A program made the position numbers and the translations under genes. A stretch of DNA of 64,000 nt from Starkeya sp. ORNL1 (GTDB lineage: Bacteria > Pseudomonadota > Alphaproteobacteria > Rhizobiales > Xanthobacteraceae). The stretch's first letter is position 1; each line of letters begins with the position of its first letter. Below are positions 49,986 to 58,180 of this stretch, in pieces. The stretch spans positions 4,845,001 to 4,909,000 of the forward strand of contig NZ_CP048834.1 of assembly GCF_012971745.1 (NCBI RefSeq), in the 5' to 3' direction. The notes beneath the pieces are model-generated. The model was not told the DNA's origin. It made no database searches and saw only the letters and a program-made list of their open reading frames with translations.

Positions 49986-51893
49986 ATGACCGCCGAACTG
50001 CGCCGCGCCTATTTCGGAACCGACGAGCCGATCCCCGAGGTCCGGCTGCTGCAGGCGGGCGAACTCACCGCCGAGTTCATCGACGGCAATCTGCGCGCCA
50101 TCCGCTTCGGCGGGCGCGAGGTGCTGCGCGCGGTCTCGTATCTGGTGCGCGACACCTCGTGGGGCACCTCGATCCCGACCATCACCGAGCTGGTGGTCGA
50201 GGATGGACGCGACGGCTTCGACGTCCGCTACCGGGCACATTGCGCCGCTGAGAACGGGGCAGAGCTGGTCTATGACGCGGCCATCATCGGCCGCTCCGAC
50301 GGCACCATCAGCTTCAGCGCCGAGGCGACGCCTTCCGGCGATTTCGTCACCAATCGCTGCGGCTTCACCATATTGCATCCGATCCTCGGCCTCGCCGGCC
50401 GGCCGGTCGAGGTCGAGCATGTCGACGGCTCGATCGAACATGCCGTGCTGCCCGATCTCATCGATCCGGCGCAGCCCTTCAAGGACATGCGCGCAATCAC
50501 CCATGAGGTGGCTCCCGGCATCCGCGCCATTTGCCGCATGGAGGGCGACGCCTTCGAGATGGAGGACCAGCGCAACTGGTCCGACGCCTCCTACAAGACC
50601 TATGTCCGGCCGCTCGCTCTGCCCTGGCCCTATACGCTGCCGGCGGGTGTGCCGCAGCGCCAGTCGGTGGCGCTCAGTATCGCGGCGAGCGGGGAGGGCG
50701 CGCCGCGCGCCGAAGCGTCGAAGGTTCCGGTGCGCGTCACCTGCGGTGCCGTCACCGGACGCGTCGCCGAGTTCGGCCTCGTGCTGACGCCGGAGGAGGC
50801 CGCGGCGACGCTGCACCATGCCGACCGCCTTGCCGAGATCGCGCCGCAGACACTGCTGTGCCATTTCGACCTCGGTGCCGGCCATGGCATCGAGGCGCTA
50901 CGGGATTTCGAGCGGATCGCTCGCCCTGTCGCCGCCGAGACCGTGCTCGAATGCGTGGTGCCGTGCGTCGAGACGCCCGCCGACGAACTGCGCCATGTCG
51001 CGCGGCTCGTCGCCGAGGCCGGCCTCAGGCTCGATGCCATCACGGTGAGCCCCGCGGTCGATCGCCGCTCGACGCCACCGGGCAGTGTATGGCCGGACTG
51101 CCCGCCACTGGAGAGCGTCTATTCCGCCGCGCGCGCAGCCTTTCCGAACCTGCCGCTCGGCGGCGGCATGTTCAGCTATTTCACCGAGCTGAACCGCAAG
51201 CGCCCGCCGGTCGGGCTGCTGGATTTCGTCACCCATTGCACCTGTCCGATCGTGCACGACGCCGACGATCGCAGCGTGATGCAGTCGCTCGAGGCGCTGC
51301 CCTTCATCCTGCGCTCGGCGCGCGCGATCATCGGCGAGGGCCGGCCCTACCGGATCGGGCCCTCGACCATCGGCATGCGGCATAACCCCTATGGCGCGCG
51401 CACCACGCCGAACCCGGATGGCGGGCGTGTCACCATGGCGGAGCGCGATCCACGCCAGCGCGGCCTGTTCGCCGCCGCCTGGATGATCGGCTATGCCGCG
51501 CGCCTCGGCGAGGCCGGCGTCGAGGCTTTCATCGGTGCCGCGCTGACCGGGGATTTCGGGCTGCTGGACGAGGACGGCACGCCGCGTCCGGCCTTCCATG
51601 CCGCACGCATGCTGGCCTCGATCGCCGGCTGGCAGCGGCGAGCGTGCCGGTCGAGCGCCGAGGACCGCGTGCTGACAGTCCTCACTTCCACCCCGGAGGG
51701 TGGCTCGACGCTGCTGCTCGCCAATCTCACGCCGGAGCCGCAGGCAGTCGAGCTGCCGTTCGGCGGCTGGTGCACATTGCTGGACGAGACCAGCCTCGTG
51801 CCCGGGCGCCGGGACACCCTGCCGGCGGCGATGACCGGTCGGCTGCTGCGGCTGCGGCCCTATGCGGTGGCGCGGGTCGATCAGGCCGAGTGA
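49986..51893 (+). CDS. apnL: D-apionolactonase
   Basis: 635 residues, a large cytoplasmic protein without signal peptide; not an SMP-30 lactonase. Features: DTSWGTSIPTITELVVEDG, TNRCGFTILHPILGLAGRPV, MEGDAFEMEDQRNWSDASYK and a C-terminal region with SVYSAARAAFPNLPLGGGMF. The HP-and-Asp/Glu-rich central part looks like a glycosidase-type barrel. ApnL opens D-apionolactone to D-apionate (EC 3.1.1.115). The gene follows apsD by 5 nt, the order expected for dehydrogenase then lactonase. The last 13 nt overlap the convergent regulator gene. Confidence 0.82.
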   Translation: MTAELRRAYFGTDEPIPEVRLLQAGELTAEFIDGNLRAIRFGGREVLRAVSYLVRDTSWGTSIPTITELVVEDGRDGFDVRYRAHCAAENGAELVYDAAIIGRSDGTISFSAEATPSGDFVTNRCGFTILHPILGLAGRPVEVEHVDGSIEHAVLPDLIDPAQPFKDMRAITHEVAPGIRAICRMEGDAFEMEDQRNWSDASYKTYVRPLALPWPYTLPAGVPQRQSVALSIAASGEGAPRAEASKVPVRVTCGAVTGRVAEFGLVLTPEEAAATLHHADRLAEIAPQTLLCHFDLGAGHGIEALRDFERIARPVAAETVLECVVPCVETPADELRHVARLVAEAGLRLDAITVSPAVDRRSTPPGSVWPDCPPLESVYSAARAAFPNLPLGGGMFSYFTELNRKRPPVGLLDFVTHCTCPIVHDADDRSVMQSLEALPFILRSARAIIGEGRPYRIGPSTIGMRHNPYGARTTPNPDGGRVTMAERDPRQRGLFAAAWMIGYAARLGEAGVEAFIGAALTGDFGLLDEDGTPRPAFHAARMLASIAGWQRRACRSSAEDRVLTVLTSTPEGGSTLLLANLTPEPQAVELPFGGWCTLLDETSLVPGRRDTLPAAMTGRLLRLRPYAVARVDQAE

Positions 51894-52591
51894 GCGTAGA
51901 GCACGCTGGAGCGGTCGAGGTGCTTTACCATCGCCGCCTCGGCCTCTTCGGGCTGGTGCTCCCCAATGCAGCGCAGGATCAGCGCGTGCTCGGTCAGCGT
52001 GAGGGCTTCGCGGCCGGTCCAGAGCAGCAACTCGGTGTGATATTGCCGTAGCCAGCTCAGCATCGCCTCGCTCACCGCCTCGAAGATCGGATTGCCGGAA
52101 ATGGCCGCGATCTGGGTGTGGAAGCGCATGTCGGCAGAGATGAAGGATTCCGGATTGCCGACCGCGCGGGATTGCAGGTCGAGCGTCTCCTGGAGGCGCA
52201 CGACGTCGTCCGGCGTCGCGCGCAGTGACGCCTCGCGCACCATGCCGCGCTCGAAGAAGCGGCGGGCCTGCTTGAGATGCTCAAGGCTGTCGGGGGAGGC
52301 GGACAGCAGGATGTTCGCGGTGAGGTCGACCTGCTGGAAGATCGACTTTGCGGTAAGCTGCTGCACACGGGCGCGCTCGCCATGGGTGATGGTGATCAGC
52401 CCGATATTGGCGAGCGCCTGCATGGCCTCGCGTATCGCAGGACGGCCGACGCCGAAACGGTCCATCAGGTCGCGTTCGGAAGGCATGGCGTCGCCCGGCG
52501 CCAGCTCGCCGCCGGTGATCATCGCCTTCAGGCGATCGAACACCTCATGCGAGAGTTTCCTCCGAACGATGGTCTCCGAGACGTTCGCCAT
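51881..52591 (-). CDS. NanR/FadR-type GntR regulator of the apiose locus
   Basis: 236 residues. Winged helix at residues 12-70 (LSHEVFDRLKAMITGGELAP, MPSERDLMDRFGVGRPAIRE), then an FCD domain with RRFFERGMVREASLRA, SADMRFHTQIAAISGNPIF and HQPEEAEAAMVKHLD. The ATG at 52591 has AGGAG 6 nt upstream, so it is preferred to the frame start at 52642. The NanR group binds GGTATA hexamers; such hexamers occur just upstream of this gene and upstream of the RuBisCO-like gene. It lies between the two arms of the locus and probably represses both until an apionate-type acid appears. Confidence 0.88.
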   Translation of the reverse strand: MANVSETIVRRKLSHEVFDRLKAMITGGELAPGDAMPSERDLMDRFGVGRPAIREAMQALANIGLITITHGERARVQQLTAKSIFQQVDLTANILLSASPDSLEHLKQARRFFERGMVREASLRATPDDVVRLQETLDLQSRAVGNPESFISADMRFHTQIAAISGNPIFEAVSEAMLSWLRQYHTELLLWTGREALTLTEHALILRCIGEHQPEEAEAAMVKHLDRSSVLYAHSA

Positions 52592-52649
52592 CTCGCGCTC
52601 CTGCTGCGTAGCCGCCAGCAAACGGTGCGGCGAGGCCGGCATCGAAGCG

Positions 52650-52684
52650 GTGGTACGTTGAGTATACCACGGCCTGTTTATACC
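52650..52684. promoter_or_regulatory. Candidate autoregulatory operator with GGTATA hexamers
   Basis: GTGGTA (52650-52655) and TACCAC (52665-52670) form a perfect inverted repeat. TATACC (GGTATA on the minus strand) occurs at 52663-52668 and again at 52679-52684, 16 nt apart. It sits 59-93 nt upstream of the regulator start, the right place for autoregulation. Known NanR sites are repeats of this hexamer. Confidence 0.5.
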
Positions 52685-52691
52685 GCATCAA

Positions 52692-53972
52692 TTAATGCCC
52701 GATCAGGCTCGCCGGCCACATCACGAGTTGCGGGAACAGCACCATCAGCAGCAGCGCGACGAACTGCACCAGCATGAAGGGCCAGACCGCCTTGATAAGG
52801 TCCTCCATGCTGATCCTGGCGACGCCCGAGACCACATTGAGCACGGTGCCGACCGGCGGGGTGATCAGGCCGATCGAGTTGTTCACGATGAACAGCACGC
52901 CGAAATAGACCGGATCGATGCCGGCGCTCTTGATGATCGGCATCAGCACCGGGGTCAGCACCAATATGGTCGGCGTCATGTCCATGGCAGTGCCGACGAC
53001 GATCACCACCGCCATGATGGCGAGCAGCAGCAGCGTCTGGTTGCCCATCAGCGGCTGCAGCAGCGCGACGAGATCATTGGCGATGTCGGACACGGTGATC
53101 AGCCAGGACGACACCAGCGCCGCCGCCACCAGGAACATCACCACCGCGGTGGTCTTGGCCGCGGTGACGAACACGCCATAGATCTCGCTCGGCTTCAGCT
53201 CGCGATAGACGCACGTTGCCACGAACAGCGAGTAGACCGCAGCGACCACGGCGGACTCGGTCGGCGTGAACACGCCGAACTTCAGGCCGACGATGATGAT
53301 GACCGGCAGCATCAGTGCCCAGACGCCGTCGACCAAAGCGCGGCCGAGTTCGCGCGCGCTCTGCTTCGGCGGTGGGACCACGTTCTCCTTGCGCACCTCC
53401 CACCACCAGGCGAGCGCCAGAGCGAGGCCGATGATGAGCCCCGGCACCAGGCCGGCGAGGAACAGCTTGGTGATGGAGACGCCGCCGATGACGCCGAAAA
53501 TGACGAAGCCGATGCTCGGCGGGATGATCGGACCGATGACGCTGGAGGCCGCGATCAGCCCGGCGGAGCGCGCCTTGCTGTGTCCGGCCCGCACCATCAT
53601 CGGCACCAGCAGTGCCGAAAGCGCGGCGGCATCCGCCACCGCCGAGCCGGACAGTGCCGAGATTACGCAGGCGGCGAGGATGGCGACATAGCCGAGCCCG
53701 CCCTTCACATGGCCGACCGCGGCGAGCGCGACATTGACGATGCGCTTCGACAGGCCGCCGGTGTTCATCAATTCGCCGGCCAGCATGAAGAACGGCACCG
53801 CCATCAGCGGGAAGCTGTCCGCGCCGTTGATGATGTTCTGCGCGATGATCTGCGGGTCGAAGATGTCGAGATAGTGCATCAGCGCCACGCCGGCGAGCAG
53901 CAGCGCGAACGCGATCGGCATGCCGATCGCCATGGTGCCGAGCAGCGAGCCGGCGAAGACGAGTATGGTCAC
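52692..53972 (-). CDS. dctM: TRAP transporter large permease (DctM type)
   Basis: 426 residues, about 12 hydrophobic segments. DctM hallmarks: MAVPFFMLAGELMNTGGLSK (near residue 60), SGSAVADAAALSALLVPMM and IIPPSIGFVIFGVIGGVSI. The GTG start at 53972 overlaps the stop of the small permease (GTGA). With the DctQ and DctP genes it makes a complete TRAP importer driven by a sodium or proton gradient. Confidence 0.94.
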   Translation of the reverse strand: MTILVFAGSLLGTMAIGMPIAFALLLAGVALMHYLDIFDPQIIAQNIINGADSFPLMAVPFFMLAGELMNTGGLSKRIVNVALAAVGHVKGGLGYVAILAACVISALSGSAVADAAALSALLVPMMVRAGHSKARSAGLIAASSVIGPIIPPSIGFVIFGVIGGVSITKLFLAGLVPGLIIGLALALAWWWEVRKENVVPPPKQSARELGRALVDGVWALMLPVIIIVGLKFGVFTPTESAVVAAVYSLFVATCVYRELKPSEIYGVFVTAAKTTAVVMFLVAAALVSSWLITVSDIANDLVALLQPLMGNQTLLLLAIMAVVIVVGTAMDMTPTILVLTPVLMPIIKSAGIDPVYFGVLFIVNNSIGLITPPVGTVLNVVSGVARISMEDLIKAVWPFMLVQFVALLLMVLFPQLVMWPASLIGH

Positions 53973-54565
53973 GACGCGCCTCCCGCACGCTGGGCGAGGG
54001 GAGCGCCGTTGAACGTGTCTGCGTTCGCCAGATGGCGACGCTGGATTTCGTCGATGTCCTCTTCCTCGGACTCGCGGATGGCGACCAGCTCGGCCTCGCT
54101 CGCCTGCCCGGTGAGGACGCGATAGAGGCCGACCAGCAGGATCGGGATGGTCGACACCCCGAACACCAGCCCGACGCCGTAGAAGCATGCGACCGAGAGG
54201 CCGGAGGCGGGGGCGACGACATCCCAATTGATCAGGCTCTGCTGCCAACTGCCGATCACCAGCAAGGTGATGGCGTAGAGCATCAGGACGTAGCTCACGA
54301 CGAAGCAGAGCTTCTTGCCCCAGAGCGGCAGGCGCCGCACCAGAGAGTCGACGCCGAGATGGCCGTGTTCGCGCAAGGCGACGATCGCGCCGAGGAAGGT
54401 CAGCCAGACGAACATCCAGCGCGAGACTTCCTCGGAGAGCGTGATGCCGGAATTGAAGCCGTAGCGCAGCACGACATTGCCGAACACCAGCACCACCATT
54501 GCCGCCAGCAGCAGCGCGATGAGCAGCTTCAGCAGCGCGAAATAGGCATCGACCAGTCGCGACAC
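53969..54565 (-). CDS. dctQ: TRAP transporter small permease (DctQ type)
   Basis: 198 residues with four hydrophobic segments. Hallmarks: NVVLRYGFNSGITLSEEVSR (near residue 30) and FLGAIVALREHGHLGVDSLV. The C-terminal tail of about 50 residues is acidic (ESEEEDIDEIQRR) and hydrophilic, longer than usual. Translationally coupled to dctM. Confidence 0.92.
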   Translation of the reverse strand: MSRLVDAYFALLKLLIALLLAAMVVLVFGNVVLRYGFNSGITLSEEVSRWMFVWLTFLGAIVALREHGHLGVDSLVRRLPLWGKKLCFVVSYVLMLYAITLLVIGSWQQSLINWDVVAPASGLSVACFYGVGLVFGVSTIPILLVGLYRVLTGQASEAELVAIRESEEEDIDEIQRRHLANADTFNGAPLAQRAGGAS

Positions 54566-54621
54566 GGCCGTTCCTCCTCAGTCGGGTTCAAATTCGCCCG
54601 GGCGAGCTAACCATCCCTCAC

Positions 54622-54713
54622 GCCGTCATCCCCGGGCTTGACCCGGGGATCCAGCTCAGCCGCATGCACCCGGTCGAAGTCTGGATCCCCGGGTCAAGCC
54701 CGGGGATGAGGGC
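54622..54713. repeat. Palindromic intergenic repeat between dctP and dctQ
   Basis: Left unit TCATCCCCGGGCTTGACCCG with GGGATCCAG, right unit CTGGATCCCCGGGTCAAGCC with CGGGGATGA, inverted arms about 29 nt long and almost perfect. A smaller hairpin (GATCCCGGATACGGCCTCGT, GGCCGTTCCGGGATGACG) follows at 54752-54795. In the mRNA these lie just after the binding-protein gene and can stabilise its message over the permease part. Confidence 0.88.
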
Positions 54714-54807
54714 GCTTTGGGGTTCTTGGTAGAAGATAATCAAGGTGTCACGCGATCCCGGATACGGCCTCGTGGCCGTTCCGGGATGACGACGAAACCC
54801 TTGAGGC

Positions 54808-55815
54808 TCAATGCGTGCCGGCGATCGAGGCCTGGGCCTGGCGCACCAGGTCCTCGCCGACGCTCGGTGCGTACTTGTCGATCACCGGCTGCAGCTTCGC
54901 CTTGATCTTGGCGGTCTCCTCGGGAGACAGCTCGTTGATCGCCATGCCCTTGGCCTTCAGCTCGCCGATGATCTTGGCGTCTTCGGCGCGGCTCACCTGG
55001 CGCTGGTAGGTCTTCGCCTCGTTGCAGGAATCGACGAAGATCTTCTGCTCGTCCGGCGAGAGCTTGTCCCAGAGCTTCTTGCTCATGATCATCGCCCAGG
55101 GCGAATAAGCGTGCTTGGTCACGCTGACATACTTCTGCACTTCGTTCAGCTTGTTGACGTAGATGATGCCGTAGGGGTTCTCCTGCGCATCGATCGCGCC
55201 GGATTCCAGCGCGGTATAGACCTCCGGCCAGGGCATCGGCACCGCATTGGCGCCGAGCGTCTTGAAGGCGTCGATATAGACCGGGTTCTGCATGGTCCGG
55301 ATCTTCAGCCCCTCGACATCGGCGGCGGTGGTGATCGGCCGCTTCGAGTTGGTCACGTGGCGGAAGCCGTTCTCGAAGAAGCAGAGCCCGACGAGGTTCT
55401 TGTCCGACAGCTTGGCGAGCAGGGTCTGGCCGACCGGGCCGTCGACCACGGCGTCGGCTTCCTTTTCATTGCTGAACAGGAAGGGGAAATCGAAGATGGC
55501 GTATTCCTTGACGAGGCCGACCAGCGGCGCGGTCGAGGTGCCGACAATGTCCTGCACGCCGCCCTGCGTCGCCGAGATGGTCTGCGTCTCCGAGCCGAGC
55601 TGGGTCGCCGGATAGACCTTCATCTTGATCTTGCCGCCGCTCTTCTGGCCGACCAGTTCGACGAACTTGTTGGCGCCCTGGCCGAGCGGATGCGCTTCGA
55701 AGGTCGAGTAGCCGAACTTCAGAGTGCGTTCCTGCACCTGGGCAGACGCAGCGGTGGAGACGAACAGCGAGGCGAGCAGCGCGGCGCAGACGCGTCCGCC
55801 GGTGAGTTTGGGCAT
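54808..55815 (-). CDS. dctP: TRAP transporter solute-binding protein (DctP type)
   Basis: 335 residues with signal peptide (VCAALLASLFVSTAASA). The conserved carboxylate-binding Arg is in GLKIRTMQNPVYIDAFKTLG (near residue 170), with AVPMPWPEVYTALESGAIDA following, both standard for DctP. Such proteins usually bind an organic acid. Between apnO and the regulator, D-apionate or a related branched sugar acid is the likely ligand. Confidence 0.93.
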   Translation of the reverse strand: MPKLTGGRVCAALLASLFVSTAASAQVQERTLKFGYSTFEAHPLGQGANKFVELVGQKSGGKIKMKVYPATQLGSETQTISATQGGVQDIVGTSTAPLVGLVKEYAIFDFPFLFSNEKEADAVVDGPVGQTLLAKLSDKNLVGLCFFENGFRHVTNSKRPITTAADVEGLKIRTMQNPVYIDAFKTLGANAVPMPWPEVYTALESGAIDAQENPYGIIYVNKLNEVQKYVSVTKHAYSPWAMIMSKKLWDKLSPDEQKIFVDSCNEAKTYQRQVSRAEDAKIIGELKAKGMAINELSPEETAKIKAKLQPVIDKYAPSVGEDLVRQAQASIAGTH

Positions 55816-55913
55816 ATTGTTTCCTCCGGAAACTGAGTGCTGACCGCCGCGTCCGTTCGGATCTTCGGGCGGAGAGGGGAGGCGGTGATCCGCCTCCCGT
55901 GACAGGACCGCGA

Positions 55914-56765
55914 TCAGGCGGCTTTCGGCGGGTTGCAGATTTCCTCGACCGAGCGCTGCACCGCCTTGGGATCGAAGATCCGCTCCAGCCAGCCATCCCT
56001 GAAGATCTGCGGGCGGGCCTGGTCGATGGCATAGAGCGCGCCGTCGGAGAACTTGCCTTCCGGGAACACCTCGAAGGCGATGGCAAGCTCGATGGTGAGG
56101 TGGCCCATGAGGAAGTCAGTCGCCGCCTGGCGCGGCACGCCGCGGCGCACCGCTTCGTCGGTCGCCTCGCGCAAGGCGAGGCAGAGCGTGGCGCCGATGG
56201 TCTCGGCGAGCGCCGGCTCCATGATGGCGATCTGCTCCACAGTGCAGCGGTGCGCGCGCATCACCGGCTTGTAGATGGTGCGGGCGATCGCCTCGCAGGC
56301 GGCGTAGTGCTCGTCCGGCCCCTGCATCAGCGCGCAGACGATGTGCTGCTTGGCATGGACGCCGCCGAAGAAGTCCTTCTTCGCCTCGGGCGTCACTTCG
56401 TCGTTGAAGATCGGCGGGTGGCACGGATGGGTGACGAAATAGGTGATGTCGTCGCGCTTCGGCAACTCGCCGGCATGCGGCGCGGCGGCGTCCAGCATGA
56501 TGATGGCGGTGCCCGGTTTCACCTTGTTGATGAAGGTGTGGGCGATCTTGCCGATGAGGCGGTCCGGCACCGCCATCAGCACGGCGTCGCTGTCGGCGAG
56601 CGCGTTGTCGCCGTCGACGCAGTCGATGCCGGTGGCGGCCTTCAACCGCTTGCGGCCCTCTTCGGAGGGCTCCACATGGAGCACTTCAAAGGGTGAGTCC
56701 TGGAGATTGGTGGCGAGGCGCACGCCCATCTTGCCGCCCGCGCCGAGCAAAGCGATTTTTTTCAT
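55914..56765 (-). CDS. apnO: D-apionate oxidoisomerase
   Basis: 283 residues. Rossmann motif LLGAGGKMGVRLATNL (GxGGxMG) near residue 6, then MAVPDRLIGKIAHTFINKVK and a distinctive FVTHPCHPPIFNDEVTPEAK block with His-Pro-Cys-His that may hold a metal, and EQIAIMEPALAETIGATLCL. The C-terminal helical half resembles 6-phosphogluconate-dehydrogenase-like proteins. ApnO oxidises D-apionate with migration of a hydroxymethyl group to give 3-oxo-isoapionate (EC 1.1.1.421). The neighbours oiaK and the RuBisCO-like gene use that product. The ATG at 56765 is preferred over a TTG at 56789. Confidence 0.85.
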   Translation of the reverse strand: MKKIALLGAGGKMGVRLATNLQDSPFEVLHVEPSEEGRKRLKAATGIDCVDGDNALADSDAVLMAVPDRLIGKIAHTFINKVKPGTAIIMLDAAAPHAGELPKRDDITYFVTHPCHPPIFNDEVTPEAKKDFFGGVHAKQHIVCALMQGPDEHYAACEAIARTIYKPVMRAHRCTVEQIAIMEPALAETIGATLCLALREATDEAVRRGVPRQAATDFLMGHLTIELAIAFEVFPEGKFSDGALYAIDQARPQIFRDGWLERIFDPKAVQRSVEEICNPPKAA

Positions 56766-56785
56766 GTCCTGTACTCTCCCCTTGA

Positions 56786-58180
56786 TCAATGGGTTGCCTC
56801 GCCGCCTCGCTTGGCGGCAATGAAGAAATCGGGCGTGCCCATCTGGCCGCCCTTGAACGCGATCTCGAGCCCGTCATGGGCGTCGTCGGAATAGGCCCGG
56901 CAGAGCGGCGAGCCCGGCGCCAGCGGCGCCAGAGCGGTGACGGCGTAGATGCCAAGCGCCATGCCGGCGTGCCCCGAAGTGTCGCCGCCAGAGATGACCG
57001 CGCGCTTGAGCCTCGCTTCACGCACCACGCTGTCGAGCGCCCTGCCGAGCCCGTCGCCGATGCGGGCATTGACCTCGCCGGTCGATGCGCTGCTCGCCGC
57101 GATGGCGGCATTGAGCGCCGGCACCGCAGGATCGTCCGGCCCGCTGGCGGTGAAGATCAGCGGGTCGCGCCCTTCACCGAGCGCGCGCAGCGCTTCGTCC
57201 GCGCCGCGCCCGATCTCTTTCTCCCAGCTCTCCGCATTGACCGCGCGGGTGGCGTCGAGGCGGATGCCTTCAAAGCCGTTGTGGAGCGCAAAGGCGATCT
57301 GCCCGGCGGTGATCGGCGAGCAGGAACCGGAGACCACGACGATGCGCTCGCGCCGCGCCGAGCCAGTCTTGGTGCTCTCATGCGGTAGCAGTCCGGCGGC
57401 GCGCCAATAGGCGACCAGCGCGTATTCGAGGCCCTGCGAGCCGACGGCGAACAGGCGCTCGCCGCGATGCTCCCAGACCAGCCGGCCGGTCTCGGCCAGG
57501 GTCTCGTCGTCCAGCACGTCGAGGGCGATGATGCGCGCGCCCTGCGCCTGCTCGCGGGCAAGGCGATCGCTGCCCCGGCTGGTCTTGAGCGCGACGAAGT
57601 CGACGAGGCCGATCGGGGTCTCGGTCTGCCGCGCGAGGTGGAGCCGCACATCGGCCTCCGCCATCGGCGTGACCGGGTGGCGTGCCATCACCGGGTGGCG
57701 GTCGAGCCGGTAGCCGGTGCCCTCGATCGCGGCGAACAGATTGCCGAACGCCTGATAGCGGGCAATGGCCGGCGCGCCGACCACGAGCGGGTGCCACGCC
57801 CCGCCGAGGATCGGCTCGGCGAGTTCGATGGCCTTGCCGATCGAGCCGACATGGGGGGCGGAATCGAAGGTCGAGCACACCTTGTAGTGGGCGATCGGCG
57901 CGCCCTGCGCGGCGAGCTGCCGGAACACCGGCGGCAGATGCTCCTCCATCCAGGCCGGCGATTGCGAGCGCGCGACGCCGGCTATGCCCAGCGCCCGGAA
58001 ATCACCGAAGCGTGCAATCTGTTCGGGCCTAGGCGGTCCCAGGAACAGCACGGTCGGCACGCCGGCGAAGCTCAGCACCTCCATCACCGCGGAGGAGCCG
58101 GTATAGTCATCGCCATAAAAGGTCAGCAGCCGCCCATCGGGCAGCGCCGGCTCCCGCGCCTTGTCGCCCGGCGCGGTCAT
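56786..58180 (-). CDS. oiaK: 3-oxo-isoapionate kinase (DUF1537 / four-carbon acid sugar kinase family)
   Basis: 464 residues. N-terminal LLTFYGDDYTGSSAVMEVL carries the DDxTG motif of DUF1537 kinases. The C-terminal ATP-binding domain has VVSGSCSPITAGQIAFA (near residue 295), AVISGGDTSGHAG (near 395) and FKGGQMGTPDFF. The family phosphorylates acid sugars; in apiose pathways OiaK makes 3-oxo-isoapionate 4-phosphate (EC 2.7.1.231). The start overlaps the stop of the RuBisCO-like gene by 4 nt (ATGA), so kinase and next-step enzyme are coupled. Longer upstream frames are shadows. Confidence 0.87.
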   Translation of the reverse strand: MTAPGDKAREPALPDGRLLTFYGDDYTGSSAVMEVLSFAGVPTVLFLGPPRPEQIARFGDFRALGIAGVARSQSPAWMEEHLPPVFRQLAAQGAPIAHYKVCSTFDSAPHVGSIGKAIELAEPILGGAWHPLVVGAPAIARYQAFGNLFAAIEGTGYRLDRHPVMARHPVTPMAEADVRLHLARQTETPIGLVDFVALKTSRGSDRLAREQAQGARIIALDVLDDETLAETGRLVWEHRGERLFAVGSQGLEYALVAYWRAAGLLPHESTKTGSARRERIVVVSGSCSPITAGQIAFALHNGFEGIRLDATRAVNAESWEKEIGRGADEALRALGEGRDPLIFTASGPDDPAVPALNAAIAASSASTGEVNARIGDGLGRALDSVVREARLKRAVISGGDTSGHAGMALGIYAVTALAPLAPGSPLCRAYSDDAHDGLEIAFKGGQMGTPDFFIAAKRGGEATH